Part shown: positions 51,995-60,499 of the stretch, piece after piece
How positions within the stretch are numbered: the first letter of the stretch is position 1
How the letters are laid out: every line of letters starts with the position of its first letter
Assembly: GCA_045226255.1 (NCBI GenBank)
Contig: JBGVCG010000010.1
Span: 1 to 64,000 of the forward strand
Length of the DNA: 64,000 bases
Source of the DNA: UBA1181 sp045226255
GTDB lineage: Bacteria > Bacteroidota > Bacteroidia > Bacteroidales > Paludibacteraceae
Reading direction: 5' to 3'
Made by a program: the position numbers and the translations under genes
The notes under the pieces: generated by a model
The model's database searches: none
The model's input: only the letters and a program-made list of their open reading frames with translations
Told to the model about the DNA's origin: nothing

Positions 51995-54900
51995 CTAAGC
52001 ATCCTTACACAAAGGAATTTTTACATAGAATGTAGTACCAACCTCCAGTTCGGATTCGAAGGTAATCTCTCCATGCGCCGCATCCAGCACACTTTTCACG
52101 ATGGCCATACCCAATCCCATGCCGCTGGTTTTCGTCGTGAAATTCGGGATGAACATCTTTTGGCGGGCCTCCTCCGATACACCACAGCCATTGTCCGTAA
52201 TGGAAATCAGGGCAAAACCGTCTTTCTCCTCAAATGTCACATTCACAGCGCCGAAGGTCTCCTCCGGAATGGATTGTATGGCATTGCTGAAGAGGTTCGT
52301 GAACATCTGCAGAGAGTGTTTCTCATCCATCATCACATAAGAGTGTTCGAATCCATTCTTTTCCAGGGTGAAGACCACGCCATCCTCGTTGTTTTCGAAG
52401 AGAGAAACAACCTGTTCCAACTTCTGGAGGATATCGATTTTCTCCAGTTTAGATTCGGAAGCCTTGGCGAAGGAGGAGAACGATGTGGCGATGTCCGCCA
52501 ACGTGTCGATCTGCTCAATCAGGATATCACACGTCTTATCGAAATAGGCGTCGAAGTCGGCCGACTCCATCCGTTTCTTGCGCTGGCACTGCTGCACACA
52601 CAGTTTCATCGGAGTCAGCGGATTCTTCACCTCATGGGCAATCCGCCGCGCCATGTCACGCCATGCGAAGTCTCTCTCAGACTCCACCAGTTTCTTGGCA
52701 CTCTCCTCCAACTGTCCCACCATCTTGTTGTATTGCCGCACCAAATCACCCAACTCATCCTTGGCATCGTACCGGATCATGGAGTTCTCTCCCGTCAGGC
52801 GCACCTCGGCGAATCGTTCCGTCAACAAAGACAATGGCTTCACCGTCCGCCTATTGAGCAACCAGATGATGATGATGGAGAAAACCATCACGAAGAGATA
52901 AATATCCACAATGACCACCATGATATTGAACAATTGGGTCTTCACGTGGTAATAGTTCCAGATGGACACCAGTTTCAAGTAGCCGACACACTCGTTCCTG
53001 TTGTTGTATACCGGCACATAGTTGGAGTAACAATCCATACGACCATATTTCTCCAACACATAGAGCTCCTGTATCTGGCAGAACTTCATCCTCGGGTTCA
53101 TAAGTATCATGCGCATCCTATCACGCGGGGTGACAATAGGCCTAGAGCAAGAGAAAAGTTTACCTTCCGTATCATATAGGAAAACATCCATTTGATAGAA
53201 GTCGGAGACGTTACGCACATATTCGTCAAGCTCCTTCTGATGCCCCTGCATCTTCGTCGAATAGCCGATCACATCCTGCAGGTTATGCTGGGCGACGTAA
53301 GATTTGTCGCGCATATCCGTGTGGTGGGTCTTTTCATACTGTCTGGAAAAGAACGGGAAAGTGACCGCAGACAGAATAAAGAACGAGGCGACCATCGGGA
53401 AGATGAAGATGGTCTGCATGGTGGCCACAAAGGAACGCTTGCCGTCCTGTTTCCTTCTCCTGACATTGTTGTAGAAGAAATAGCAGAGGGAGATGAACAG
53501 ATATATCGAGAAGAGGAACGTGACAAAAATGACATAGACATAGCTCTGCCTATCCGGCACGCTTGTGACCGCATACACGTCTCCATCCTCTAAATAGTAG
53601 ACATAATGGGTATAACCATTTCCCTTCATCGTATAGCTTGGCTCCTCACCATCGGACACATACGGGCGAGGCAACCAATGCGAATTGGCGGGGTATCGGA
53701 AGATTCCGTCCGAGTAGCACAACGCCGAGCCGCAATACTTAGCCAAGGAATACTCCACCCCGATCTCCTTCTTGTTGCGACGAGGAACTGATAGTCCATG
53801 GATCTCACGGGAAAGCCGAGGATAGAACTTTACATACAACGTGTTTTCCCCCATAGGCAATATGCCGAGGAAAGATATAGAGAAAGCCTCATCCGCACAG
53901 GCATAGAAATGAGACCCGGACTCCAAGACACGGAAAGAGCGCTTTACCTCATTAAAAGAGTCGTAGGACACAGCACCAAGACCCGCACGCCACAGACTCA
54001 ATCCTTTCTGGTTCTTATCCTCAATCTGCACCCTGATATTGTACGATTCCTTGAATACCCGCAAGTACGTATCCGTCAAGTGGGACAAGGCAAGCGAATC
54101 ACGGAGCGGATTGTCGGAATTGGCCAACCCGGACAAGACAGAATCCCCAAAAATATATGGATCATAATCCTTCAACACAATCTCAGCGATAGGGTCCTCC
54201 CGCACACAGTTGTTCAGTGCGACATCCTTGGCCATCTTTCCATACTCCGTGGTACACTTCCGCTCACTGTGCCAATAGGCGAGAACGACGATGAAGTTCA
54301 CCAGCATGAACGAAGTGATGACCGTCTTCACGAACATATTCAGTTTCAGGAAAACATCCCCCAGCTCCACATAAAGGATTATCAAGGAGGAGAAGAGGAA
54401 CAAACAACCGTCCACCCACGACAGGAAGTACACGAACAACGCGACGCCAATGGACGTCAGCACAAGATGCGCCAACAGAATGGCACGGATATTCGAACGT
54501 GACGCATACAACACCCTATACTTATCCAAGCACTCATACAGCAAATAGGCCCAAAGCATCATCAGCAAGACGGAGCATATAGACATCCTATTCACCTCCT
54601 GAATGGATGGGAGCGCCAAATTCACATTAGAGTCATAGACCAAGCTGAGAATGTAAATGTACAAAGCTGAGAATGCAGCGAAAACGAAGAACTTCAGGAA
54701 CAAAGTGAAGAAGAATGATCGGATCCACGAGTCACTCTTCACCACATTGTGGGGAAGCGACAGGTTACGCCGCAAAAGGATAAGGAAACCGCCCAAGAAT
54801 AACGCATAGACGAATAGGTAGTCAGCAGAAGGCGCAAAGGCGGACGAATATGACAACGCATCCGAAAAACGCCGGAAAAAGACGGGTGGCACATGAAGTA

Positions 54901-55744
54901 CCGACACCGCATACATCATGGCGGGGAAGAAGATGCAAACACCAATCCAGACCAGTGTGTGTTGCTTACGGGTCTTCAATTTGCTCCACCTCAACAAACA
55001 GTCCGCGAAGAAGAACAAAGCCCCCACACCCACGACCCAAAAGAAGACGGATATGGCGAACAACAACATATTTCCCTCATACAACGGCACCCGCTGTATG
55101 GAGAACAGATAGTTTCCCGATCCTGAGAATATAGGGGAGAAACCTTCTTGCTGTACCTCGGAGACAATCACACTCCCCGGCAAATCGAACGACTTGGCGA
55201 ATGAGTTCCAACTACTATTCTGCTTCTGCGAATAGTTCTCTTTTATCTTTATCAGGGCCACGCAACGATACTCCCTGAAGAACGTCTGCATGGCGACCAT
55301 GCACATATTGTCGGAACGGACAAAGACACTCTTCTCCAGGTCAAAATCGACATCCGCCTGCGCACCCGCCACATCCCGGCTCCAGAACAGCAAGGAGTCA
55401 CCCTTGTAGACATGGAAATCCACCTCGTTCTTCTCCGATTCGTCATACAAAGACTCCTCGTTGTAGATATCAGACAACCGACCCTCCGCAATCTTCTTAC
55501 GGATACGCTCCATCCACGCTTTCGAGAAATCCTCCTTCCCGTAAAGGCAGTTCTGGAAAGCCTCAACGTCCACACTTCTGAAAGAGTCCTTGAAATACAA
55601 ACTTTGGGTAAACGTGCCTAGAGCGAAGCACACCAAAGAGAGGGCAAAGGAAAAAAACAGATATCGTCTTTCCTTTGTCGATAACAGTTCGCCCACCTTC
55701 TTTTTAGCGGCTCCAAACGGAGATGTCAGGTCTGTTAGATCCAT
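51995..55744 (-). CDS. Large multi-membrane-span sensor histidine kinase (NtrY-like)
   Basis: 1249 aa from the ATG at 55744 (MDLTDLTSPFGA). About eleven hydrophobic segments: one near residue 30, a periplasmic loop of about 175 residues, some seven spans, a second loop of about 230 residues, two spans, a third sensor loop of about 160 residues, and a last span. Then HAMP, HisKA with the phospho-His in RIAHEVKNPLTPMKL, and HATPase_c with NLFSNAIQS (N box), DNGCGV (G1) and GMGLGMAIV (G2). The H-box form HEVKNPLTP is that of NtrB/NtrY kinases. No response regulator lies beside it, so it is an orphan. It stops 41 bases before porQ on the same strand. Confidence 0.9.
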   Translation of the reverse strand: MDLTDLTSPFGAAKKKVGELLSTKERRYLFFSFALSLVCFALGTFTQSLYFKDSFRSVDVEAFQNCLYGKEDFSKAWMERIRKKIAEGRLSDIYNEESLYDESEKNEVDFHVYKGDSLLFWSRDVAGAQADVDFDLEKSVFVRSDNMCMVAMQTFFREYRCVALIKIKENYSQKQNSSWNSFAKSFDLPGSVIVSEVQQEGFSPIFSGSGNYLFSIQRVPLYEGNMLLFAISVFFWVVGVGALFFFADCLLRWSKLKTRKQHTLVWIGVCIFFPAMMYAVSVLHVPPVFFRRFSDALSYSSAFAPSADYLFVYALFLGGFLILLRRNLSLPHNVVKSDSWIRSFFFTLFLKFFVFAAFSALYIYILSLVYDSNVNLALPSIQEVNRMSICSVLLMMLWAYLLYECLDKYRVLYASRSNIRAILLAHLVLTSIGVALFVYFLSWVDGCLFLFSSLIILYVELGDVFLKLNMFVKTVITSFMLVNFIVVLAYWHSERKCTTEYGKMAKDVALNNCVREDPIAEIVLKDYDPYIFGDSVLSGLANSDNPLRDSLALSHLTDTYLRVFKESYNIRVQIEDKNQKGLSLWRAGLGAVSYDSFNEVKRSFRVLESGSHFYACADEAFSISFLGILPMGENTLYVKFYPRLSREIHGLSVPRRNKKEIGVEYSLAKYCGSALCYSDGIFRYPANSHWLPRPYVSDGEEPSYTMKGNGYTHYVYYLEDGDVYAVTSVPDRQSYVYVIFVTFLFSIYLFISLCYFFYNNVRRRKQDGKRSFVATMQTIFIFPMVASFFILSAVTFPFFSRQYEKTHHTDMRDKSYVAQHNLQDVIGYSTKMQGHQKELDEYVRNVSDFYQMDVFLYDTEGKLFSCSRPIVTPRDRMRMILMNPRMKFCQIQELYVLEKYGRMDCYSNYVPVYNNRNECVGYLKLVSIWNYYHVKTQLFNIMVVIVDIYLFVMVFSIIIIWLLNRRTVKPLSLLTERFAEVRLTGENSMIRYDAKDELGDLVRQYNKMVGQLEESAKKLVESERDFAWRDMARRIAHEVKNPLTPMKLCVQQCQRKKRMESADFDAYFDKTCDILIEQIDTLADIATSFSSFAKASESKLEKIDILQKLEQVVSLFENNEDGVVFTLEKNGFEHSYVMMDEKHSLQMFTNLFSNAIQSIPEETFGAVNVTFEEKDGFALISITDNGCGVSEEARQKMFIPNFTTKTSGMGLGMAIVKSVLDAAHGEITFESELEVGTTFYVKIPLCKDA

Positions 55745-55796
55745 CAACACATTACACCGGTATGTAAAACAACCCAAAGATGAAACCGGCTCAAGG

Positions 55797-55804
55797 CAAA
55801 AATA
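55797..55804 (-). promoter_or_regulatory. Histidine kinase promoter -7 box
   Basis: Minus-strand TATTTTTG, full TAnnTTTG match, 52 bases before the ATG. Confidence 0.5.
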
Positions 55805-55870
55805 AACATTTTTTCTTTCCCTTTTTACTTTTTATGAGAAAATGTCAACATTGATTATCGTACACATCAT

Positions 55871-55908
55871 GGAGGGTTCTAAAAAAATCAATTTTTTCAG
55901 AGCCCTCC
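55871..55908 (-). terminator. Terminator-like hairpin after aroC
   Basis: GGAGGGTTCT (55871-55880) pairs with AGAGCCCTCC (55899-55908) with one wobble, plus an inner A6/T6 pairing. There is no T tract after it on the minus strand, so activity is uncertain. Confidence 0.4.
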
Positions 55909-55946
55909 ACTCCTATACCACCCTAGCTGGTTGCATCAAATAATTT

Positions 55947-57035
55947 CTATTTGTCAATAAAACGACCACTCGCCTTCCCTTGCAGATAGGCGTCGGCCAC
56001 AACGAGGGCCGCCATAGCGTCCACAATCGGCACCGCACGAGGCAACACACAGGCATCATGTCTTCCTCTCGCCTTGTAAGTAACGGGACGTCCTTCCGTA
56101 TCGACGGACTCTTGGTCCATCAGCAACGTAGGCACAGGTTTGAAGGCCACCCTGAAATAGATGTCCTCCCCATTACTGATACCGCCTTGCACACCTCCTG
56201 AATTGTTGGTGCGGGTACCAACGGAACCATCCGGCCTAGGCTCGAATATATCGTTCAACTCAGACCCTCTTTTTGAGACACCATCGAAGCCACAGCCATA
56301 GTCGAAGCCCTTCACCGCATTGATGGAGAGCATTGCGCCCGCCAGTTTCGCATGAAGCTTTCCGAACTGTGGTTCGCCCAAGCCGACCGGACATCCCTTG
56401 ATCACGCAGGAGATGATTCCACCAATAGTGTCACCCTCCCCCTTCACCTTGAGGATTTCCTGCGCCATCCGCTCAGCGACCTGCGCATCAGGGCAACGGA
56501 CCGCATTGGAATCAATGGCTTCAAGATCTAACGATTGATACGGAAGATTGAGGGCGATGTCCCCTACCTGAGAAGTATACGCATAGACACGCACGCCTAA
56601 TTTCCTAAGCAAAAGTTTCGCGAATGCACCTCCCGCAACCTGAGCGATGGTGGTACGGGCAGAAGCCCTTCCTCCACCGGCATAGTCACGGATGCCGTAC
56701 TTCATCTGGTACGTATAATCCGCATGGGAAGGACGAAAGATATCCTTCAGTTCGGAGTAATCGCCCGAACGTTGGTTCTCGTTGCGCACCTCGAAAGCGA
56801 TGGGCGTACCCGTCGATTTACCTTCAAAGACACCCGATAGAATCTCCACACGGTCACCCTCCGCACGTGCCGTCGTCAAGGCGGATTGCCCCGGACGACG
56901 TCTGTTCAGCTCAGACTGGATGAACTCCACATCTACATCGATGCCCGCCGGAAAACCGTCCAAGACGCCCCCGATGGCTACACCATGGGACTCCCCGAAG
57001 GTAGTCAGCCTCAATATATCACCGAAAGTATTCAT
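55947..57035 (-). CDS. aroC: Chorismate synthase
   Basis: Converts EPSP to chorismate with reduced FMN, the last shikimate step. It begins MNTFGDILRLTTFGESHG, with the catalytic His and signature 1; RSGDYSE, DYAGGGRASAR (signature 2) and the Asp region RGRHDACV near the end are present. 362 aa is normal. It starts 9 bases after slyD, so they are probably one operon. Confidence 0.97.
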   Translation of the reverse strand: MNTFGDILRLTTFGESHGVAIGGVLDGFPAGIDVDVEFIQSELNRRRPGQSALTTARAEGDRVEILSGVFEGKSTGTPIAFEVRNENQRSGDYSELKDIFRPSHADYTYQMKYGIRDYAGGGRASARTTIAQVAGGAFAKLLLRKLGVRVYAYTSQVGDIALNLPYQSLDLEAIDSNAVRCPDAQVAERMAQEILKVKGEGDTIGGIISCVIKGCPVGLGEPQFGKLHAKLAGAMLSINAVKGFDYGCGFDGVSKRGSELNDIFEPRPDGSVGTRTNNSGGVQGGISNGEDIYFRVAFKPVPTLLMDQESVDTEGRPVTYKARGRHDACVLPRAVPIVDAMAALVVADAYLQGKASGRFIDK

Positions 57036-57044
57036 TCCCTTAGA

Positions 57045-57629
57045 TTAATGACAACAGTGACCTTCACCACATCCGCCGCCGCAATCGCCAGCGGAGTCTC
57101 CACAACCGCCACAGCTACCGCAGCCACCGCCACAATGAGGATGCAAGACCACAGCGATCTCCTCCTCCGTAGCGTCACGGAGCTCCAGCACCTTGCCTTT
57201 GAAGTTCAGGTTCTCACCCGCCAACGGATGGTTGAAGTCCACCTTCACCTTATCCTTGCCTATCTTGAGGACGATACCATTGATATGCTGTCCGTCCGCA
57301 TTAATCATTTCCACGATCTTTCCCTCCTGCACATGCTCGTCGTCGAACACGCCATCTCCGTTATAGAAGATCGTACGGTCAAGGTCAACGACCATAGCCT
57401 CGGAATACTCGCCGTAAGCATCCGCATAAGGAATGGTGAAATCGAACGAGTCACCTAACTTCAAGCCACGAAGGTTATCCTCGAACTTCTCCAACATCAT
57501 GCCCAGACCGCAAGTAAACTTCAGAGGAGCCTCAGCAGGCGCAGTCTCCCACAATTCAGGTTTTCCGTCCTCTCCCTCCACATACAATTCGTAAGAGACG
57601 GCCACAAATTTTCTGTCTTCAATTACCAT
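57045..57629 (-). CDS. slyD: SlyD-type FKBP peptidyl-prolyl isomerase with metal-binding tail
   Basis: 194 aa from the ATG at 57629 (MVIEDRKFVAVSYEL); an extra 10 upstream codons are open but not conserved in style. FKBP domain with the inserted IF chaperone loop (AYGEY near the start of the flap, DFNHPLAGENLNF characteristic of SlyD). The last 35 residues hold 8 Cys and 4 His in Gly-rich spacing, a nickel or zinc binding tail. Acts in folding and metal handling in the cytoplasm. Upstream of aroC. Confidence 0.92.
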   Translation of the reverse strand: MVIEDRKFVAVSYELYVEGEDGKPELWETAPAEAPLKFTCGLGMMLEKFEDNLRGLKLGDSFDFTIPYADAYGEYSEAMVVDLDRTIFYNGDGVFDDEHVQEGKIVEMINADGQHINGIVLKIGKDKVKVDFNHPLAGENLNFKGKVLELRDATEEEIAVVLHPHCGGGCGSCGGCGDSAGDCGGGCGEGHCCH

Positions 57630-57714
57630 AAAAAAATATTTGTTAGATGAGTCATCCACCTTTCGGGCGGTGCCTCAGATTTATACAAAATTCCAGAGCG
57701 GTTTCCGCCCTTCC

Positions 57715-58917
57715 TTAATCGATACGGAGTTCCTCCTTATCCTCCTTCTTAAAGGAGATGCGCTCGAACGGATTCTTGATACGTGAGCCGAAGTCAGGCA
57801 TAGCCCAACCGAATCCGACATTGAAGCATTCCACGTGCAAGAGATGGGTCTTCAAGTCCGTCACGAAGAAGAGTTTCGGTGTGATATAGAAGCGGGTCAC
57901 CAGCTTCGTGTAGAGATAGCTCTCGATCCTATTATCATTCTTGTGACCGTTCTCGTCATATTTCGGGATCTTAATCTTCGAATAGAAATAGAAGCCAGTG
58001 TGCACACCGACCACCACCCTGTCCATTCTCAATTCGTTCGCCAAGGCCACACCCCCACGGAGTTTGTTGCGGAAGCGGTTCTCGTCGATGAAGTTATAGC
58101 GCACATTGCTCGTCCTTTGGTCGCCATTGTAGGCACCATTGTAGAAAGCGTCGGTCGAGAGACCAAGACGGTAATCATTGGTGATCGGCATATAGGCGCC
58201 CGCACAGATATTCGCGTTCAGGAAGTACTTCTCGTCGCGTTCCAGTTGGTTCACACCCCCCACACCATAGGCCTCCAACGCCAGGATATGTTTCACACGT
58301 TTGGCAGGATACTTAATCGGCAACGGCCATACATTCGGCGTATACTTCGCACCCAAGAAAACATCCGCGTAATACAAGTTATGAGCTTTGCGTGTGATAT
58401 GTCCGTTATGGTAAGCATCCAAGTTACCACCCAAGCAGATGCGCCATTGCGCCAAAGGCCTTCCGTAACGTTTCGAAAGAGCGATGTCCATGTTCACACC
58501 CAAGTTCCATACGCCGAAGACAGGCACGATAGGATTAAGGGAGTCCCCTTTGGAGATGAAACCACCCATACCGTTTCCCCACTTTAGATTCAGTGCGAAA
58601 CCATTCTTATGGATAACCGGGTAATGAAAATAGACCTTGGCATCCGCCGCGAACCGCAGATATTCAGGCAGTTCGAAATGTTTTCCACCAATGGCGAAAC
58701 CCACGGAAGGGAAGTTATAGGCATACTCCCAGTTATGGTTGCCGAGCAAAGGCAACTCCATACCCACCTCAGCACCGGCAACATTACCTTCGTCCTGAAG
58801 GTTCCATCCCAAATGGCCCTCAGCCTTAGCCCTAAAAATCGTATTTTGCTGTGCGCTTATGCTTTGAACGCCGAAGGAAATCGACACGGACAAAGCCAAT
58901 AAAAGCCTCTTAATCAT
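57715..58917 (-). CDS. PagL/acyloxyacyl-hydrolase-like outer-membrane barrel, probably inactive
   Basis: 400 aa from the ATG at 58917 with a signal peptide (MIKRLLLALSVSISF, cut near SISAQ). Segments such as YNFPSVGFAIGG, LNLKWGNGMGGFIS and NLGVNMDIALS follow the strand pattern of Bacteroidota PagL-like lipid A deacylases. At the place where those enzymes have a HxSNG active-site motif, this protein has AYHNGH, so the catalytic His and Ser seem to be replaced. If the alignment is right, it is a barrel without deacylase activity. It could also be a distinct OMP family. Confidence 0.6.
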   Translation of the reverse strand: MIKRLLLALSVSISFGVQSISAQQNTIFRAKAEGHLGWNLQDEGNVAGAEVGMELPLLGNHNWEYAYNFPSVGFAIGGKHFELPEYLRFAADAKVYFHYPVIHKNGFALNLKWGNGMGGFISKGDSLNPIVPVFGVWNLGVNMDIALSKRYGRPLAQWRICLGGNLDAYHNGHITRKAHNLYYADVFLGAKYTPNVWPLPIKYPAKRVKHILALEAYGVGGVNQLERDEKYFLNANICAGAYMPITNDYRLGLSTDAFYNGAYNGDQRTSNVRYNFIDENRFRNKLRGGVALANELRMDRVVVGVHTGFYFYSKIKIPKYDENGHKNDNRIESYLYTKLVTRFYITPKLFFVTDLKTHLLHVECFNVGFGWAMPDFGSRIKNPFERISFKKEDKEELRID

Positions 58918-58949
58918 ATTGATATGCGTGTATATATACAGAAATCGCA

Positions 58950-58957
58950 CAAAATTA
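58950..58957 (-). promoter_or_regulatory. Promoter -7 box of the PagL-like gene
   Basis: Minus-strand TAATTTTG, full match, 32 bases before the ATG; no clear -33 box. Confidence 0.45.
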
Positions 58958-58989
58958 ATAAAAAAGTAATCCGTTTCAGCTATATCCGC

Positions 58990-58997
58990 TATATTTG
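58990..58997 (+). promoter_or_regulatory. Promoter -7 box of the CinA-type gene
   Basis: TATATTTG, full match, 22 bases before the ATG; divergent from the PagL-like promoter. Confidence 0.45.
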
Positions 58998-59019
58998 TGT
59001 AGCAAAAAACTAAAAAGAG

Positions 59020-59502
59020 ATGGAAACAGGCAACAGACCAGCGATTGAACTAGGCGAGACGCTTAAACGGTTAGGGAAGACCATCGCCACGGCGGAAAGC
59101 TGCACAGGCGGCAACATCGCCCACCAAATCACCCTCATTCCAGGCAGTTCGGACTACTACAAAGGGTCGGTGGTGTCATACGCCAACGAAGTGAAAATCA
59201 ACGTGCTTGGGGTCAATCCGAAAGATATTGAGCGATATGGAGCGGTCAGTCAAGCGGTGGTTGAGCAGATGGCGCAAGGGGCGGTCAGGGTCATCGGGAC
59301 AGACTATGCGGTGGCCACCTCCGGCGTGGCGGGCCCCGGCGGAGGAAGCGAAGAAAAACCTGTCGGAACGGTCTGGATGGCAGTATCGGACGGGAAGAAA
59401 ACAGAGAGCAGATGTTACCATTTCGGCACCGAGAGGGCAGAAAACATCGAGGAGGCGACAAAAAATGCGATAATTTTCGCGAAAGAATTTGTCGGGAAAT
59501 AA
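59020..59502 (+). CDS. pncC: Nicotinamide-nucleotide amidase (stand-alone CinA C-terminal domain)
   Basis: 160 aa. TAESCTGG with the catalytic Ser, GSSDYYKGSVVSYAN, and TSGVAGPGGGSEEKPVGTVW are the hallmarks of the CinA C-terminal domain. It deamidates NMN in pyridine nucleotide recycling. The N-terminal MoeA-like domain of full-length CinA is absent. The promoter for the ribosomal genes begins inside its last codons. Confidence 0.94.
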   Translation: METGNRPAIELGETLKRLGKTIATAESCTGGNIAHQITLIPGSSDYYKGSVVSYANEVKINVLGVNPKDIERYGAVSQAVVEQMAQGAVRVIGTDYAVATSGVAGPGGGSEEKPVGTVWMAVSDGKKTESRCYHFGTERAENIEEATKNAIIFAKEFVGK

Positions 59503-59518
59503 AAAAGTTGTAATTTTG
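59488..59518 (+). promoter_or_regulatory. Promoter of the rpmB-rpmG-DUF4295 operon
   Basis: TTTG (59488-59491), 19-base spacer, TAATTTTG (59511-59518). It overlaps the 3' end of pncC. Confidence 0.75.
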
Positions 59519-59524
59519 CAAACC

Positions 59525-59686
59525 GATTGGAAAGTGCGAAGATGCAGCGCACCGACAGTCGAAAAATGATAGCAAATTGGGTTCATTCTATTTGAATTTC
59601 TGATAGTTACGCTGCTTTCTGAGAAGAAGGATCAGGATAGGATTTGGCCCCGCTTTATATGTAATAACTTATTTAGATTAACAGCA
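59525..59686 (+). promoter_or_regulatory. Long 5' leader of the L28-L33 operon
   Basis: About 160 untranslated bases between the expected transcript start and the rpmB ATG, long compared with other leaders here. It could hold a ribosomal-protein autoregulation site. I recognise no named motif. Confidence 0.35.
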
Positions 59687-59920
59687 ATGTCAAGAATTTG
59701 TGAAATTACTGGTAAGATGGCGCAGAACGGCAACAACGTTTCCCACTCTAAGAGGAGAACGAAGAGGCTGTTCAATGTGAATTTGTTCACTAAGAAATTC
59801 TACTGGCCAGAGCAAGACTGCACAATCAGTCTGAAGGTGTCAGCCAAAGGGCTTCGTACAATTAACAAGAAGGGACTCAACGCAGCATTGATCGATGCCG
59901 CTAGAAAAGGTATTTTGTAA
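59687..59920 (+). CDS. rpmB: 50S ribosomal protein L28
   Basis: 77 aa, MSRICEITGK start, then NNVSHSKRRTKR and the LFNVNL segment, as in bL28. First gene of the operon, 15 bases before rpmG. Confidence 0.97.
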   Translation: MSRICEITGKMAQNGNNVSHSKRRTKRLFNVNLFTKKFYWPEQDCTISLKVSAKGLRTINKKGLNAALIDAARKGIL

Positions 59921-59935
59921 TAAGGAGGACTGAAA

Positions 59936-60124
59936 ATGGCTAAGAAAGGAAAAGAAAACCGCGTGCAAGTTATTTTGGAGTGCACTGAAATGAAGGATAG
60001 CGGAATGCCAGGTACTTCTCGCTACGTTACCACTAAGAACAGGAAGAATACTCCTGACAGATTGGAGCTCAAGAAATACAACCCAATCTTGAAGAGATAC
60101 ACTATCCACAAGGAAATCAAGTAA
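59936..60124 (+). CDS. rpmG: 50S ribosomal protein L33
   Basis: 62 aa, MAKKGKENRVQVILECTEM; SRYVTTKNRKNTPDRLELKKYNP is typical of bL33. It lacks the Cys pairs of the zinc-binding form. Preceded by a GGAGG-like site (59925-59929). Confidence 0.97.
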   Translation: MAKKGKENRVQVILECTEMKDSGMPGTSRYVTTKNRKNTPDRLELKKYNPILKRYTIHKEIK

Positions 60125-60148
60125 TTCATCTTTAATAGGATTTGAACT

Positions 60149-60301
60149 ATGGCAAAGAAAGCAGTCGCAAGTATGCAGAAGGGCGAAGGCCGTTCATACG
60201 CTAAGGTCATCAAGATGGTTAAGTCTCCAAAGACTGGCGCTTACTATTTCGATGAGAAGATTGTTCACAACGATGATGTGAAAGCTTATTTGGCTAAATA
60301 A
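60149..60301 (+). CDS. DUF4295 ribosome-associated small protein
   Basis: 50 aa: MAKKAVASMQKGEGRSYAKV, then SPKTGAYYFDE and a VKAYLAK end. The DUF4295 family is restricted to Bacteroidota and always lies after rpmB-rpmG. I recall it being identified in the Flavobacterium ribosome structure as a phylum-specific 50S protein (bL38), which should be confirmed. Basic, no membrane segment. Third gene of the operon, followed by a terminator. Confidence 0.92.
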   Translation: MAKKAVASMQKGEGRSYAKVIKMVKSPKTGAYYFDEKIVHNDDVKAYLAK

Positions 60302-60323
60302 TTTTAGCTTAGCTAATAAACAC

Positions 60324-60359
60324 AAAGTGGCATACGATTTTTCGCATGCCACTTTTTTT
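60324..60359 (+). terminator. Terminator of the ribosomal operon
   Basis: AAAGTGGCATACG (60324-60336) pairs with CGCATGCCACTTT (60343-60355) with one mismatch, followed by a T run to 60359. Confidence 0.8.
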
Positions 60360-60499
60360 ATCTCCCAACAAAACATTTTTTAAGTTAAACTATCATAAGA
60401 GAAGGGGGAAGATGCGCCAATCCTCCCTCCTACACCTTGACAATGACAATCCGCCTCGCTATATTCGCAATATTCAACAACAATAAAACCGTCAGGCCC

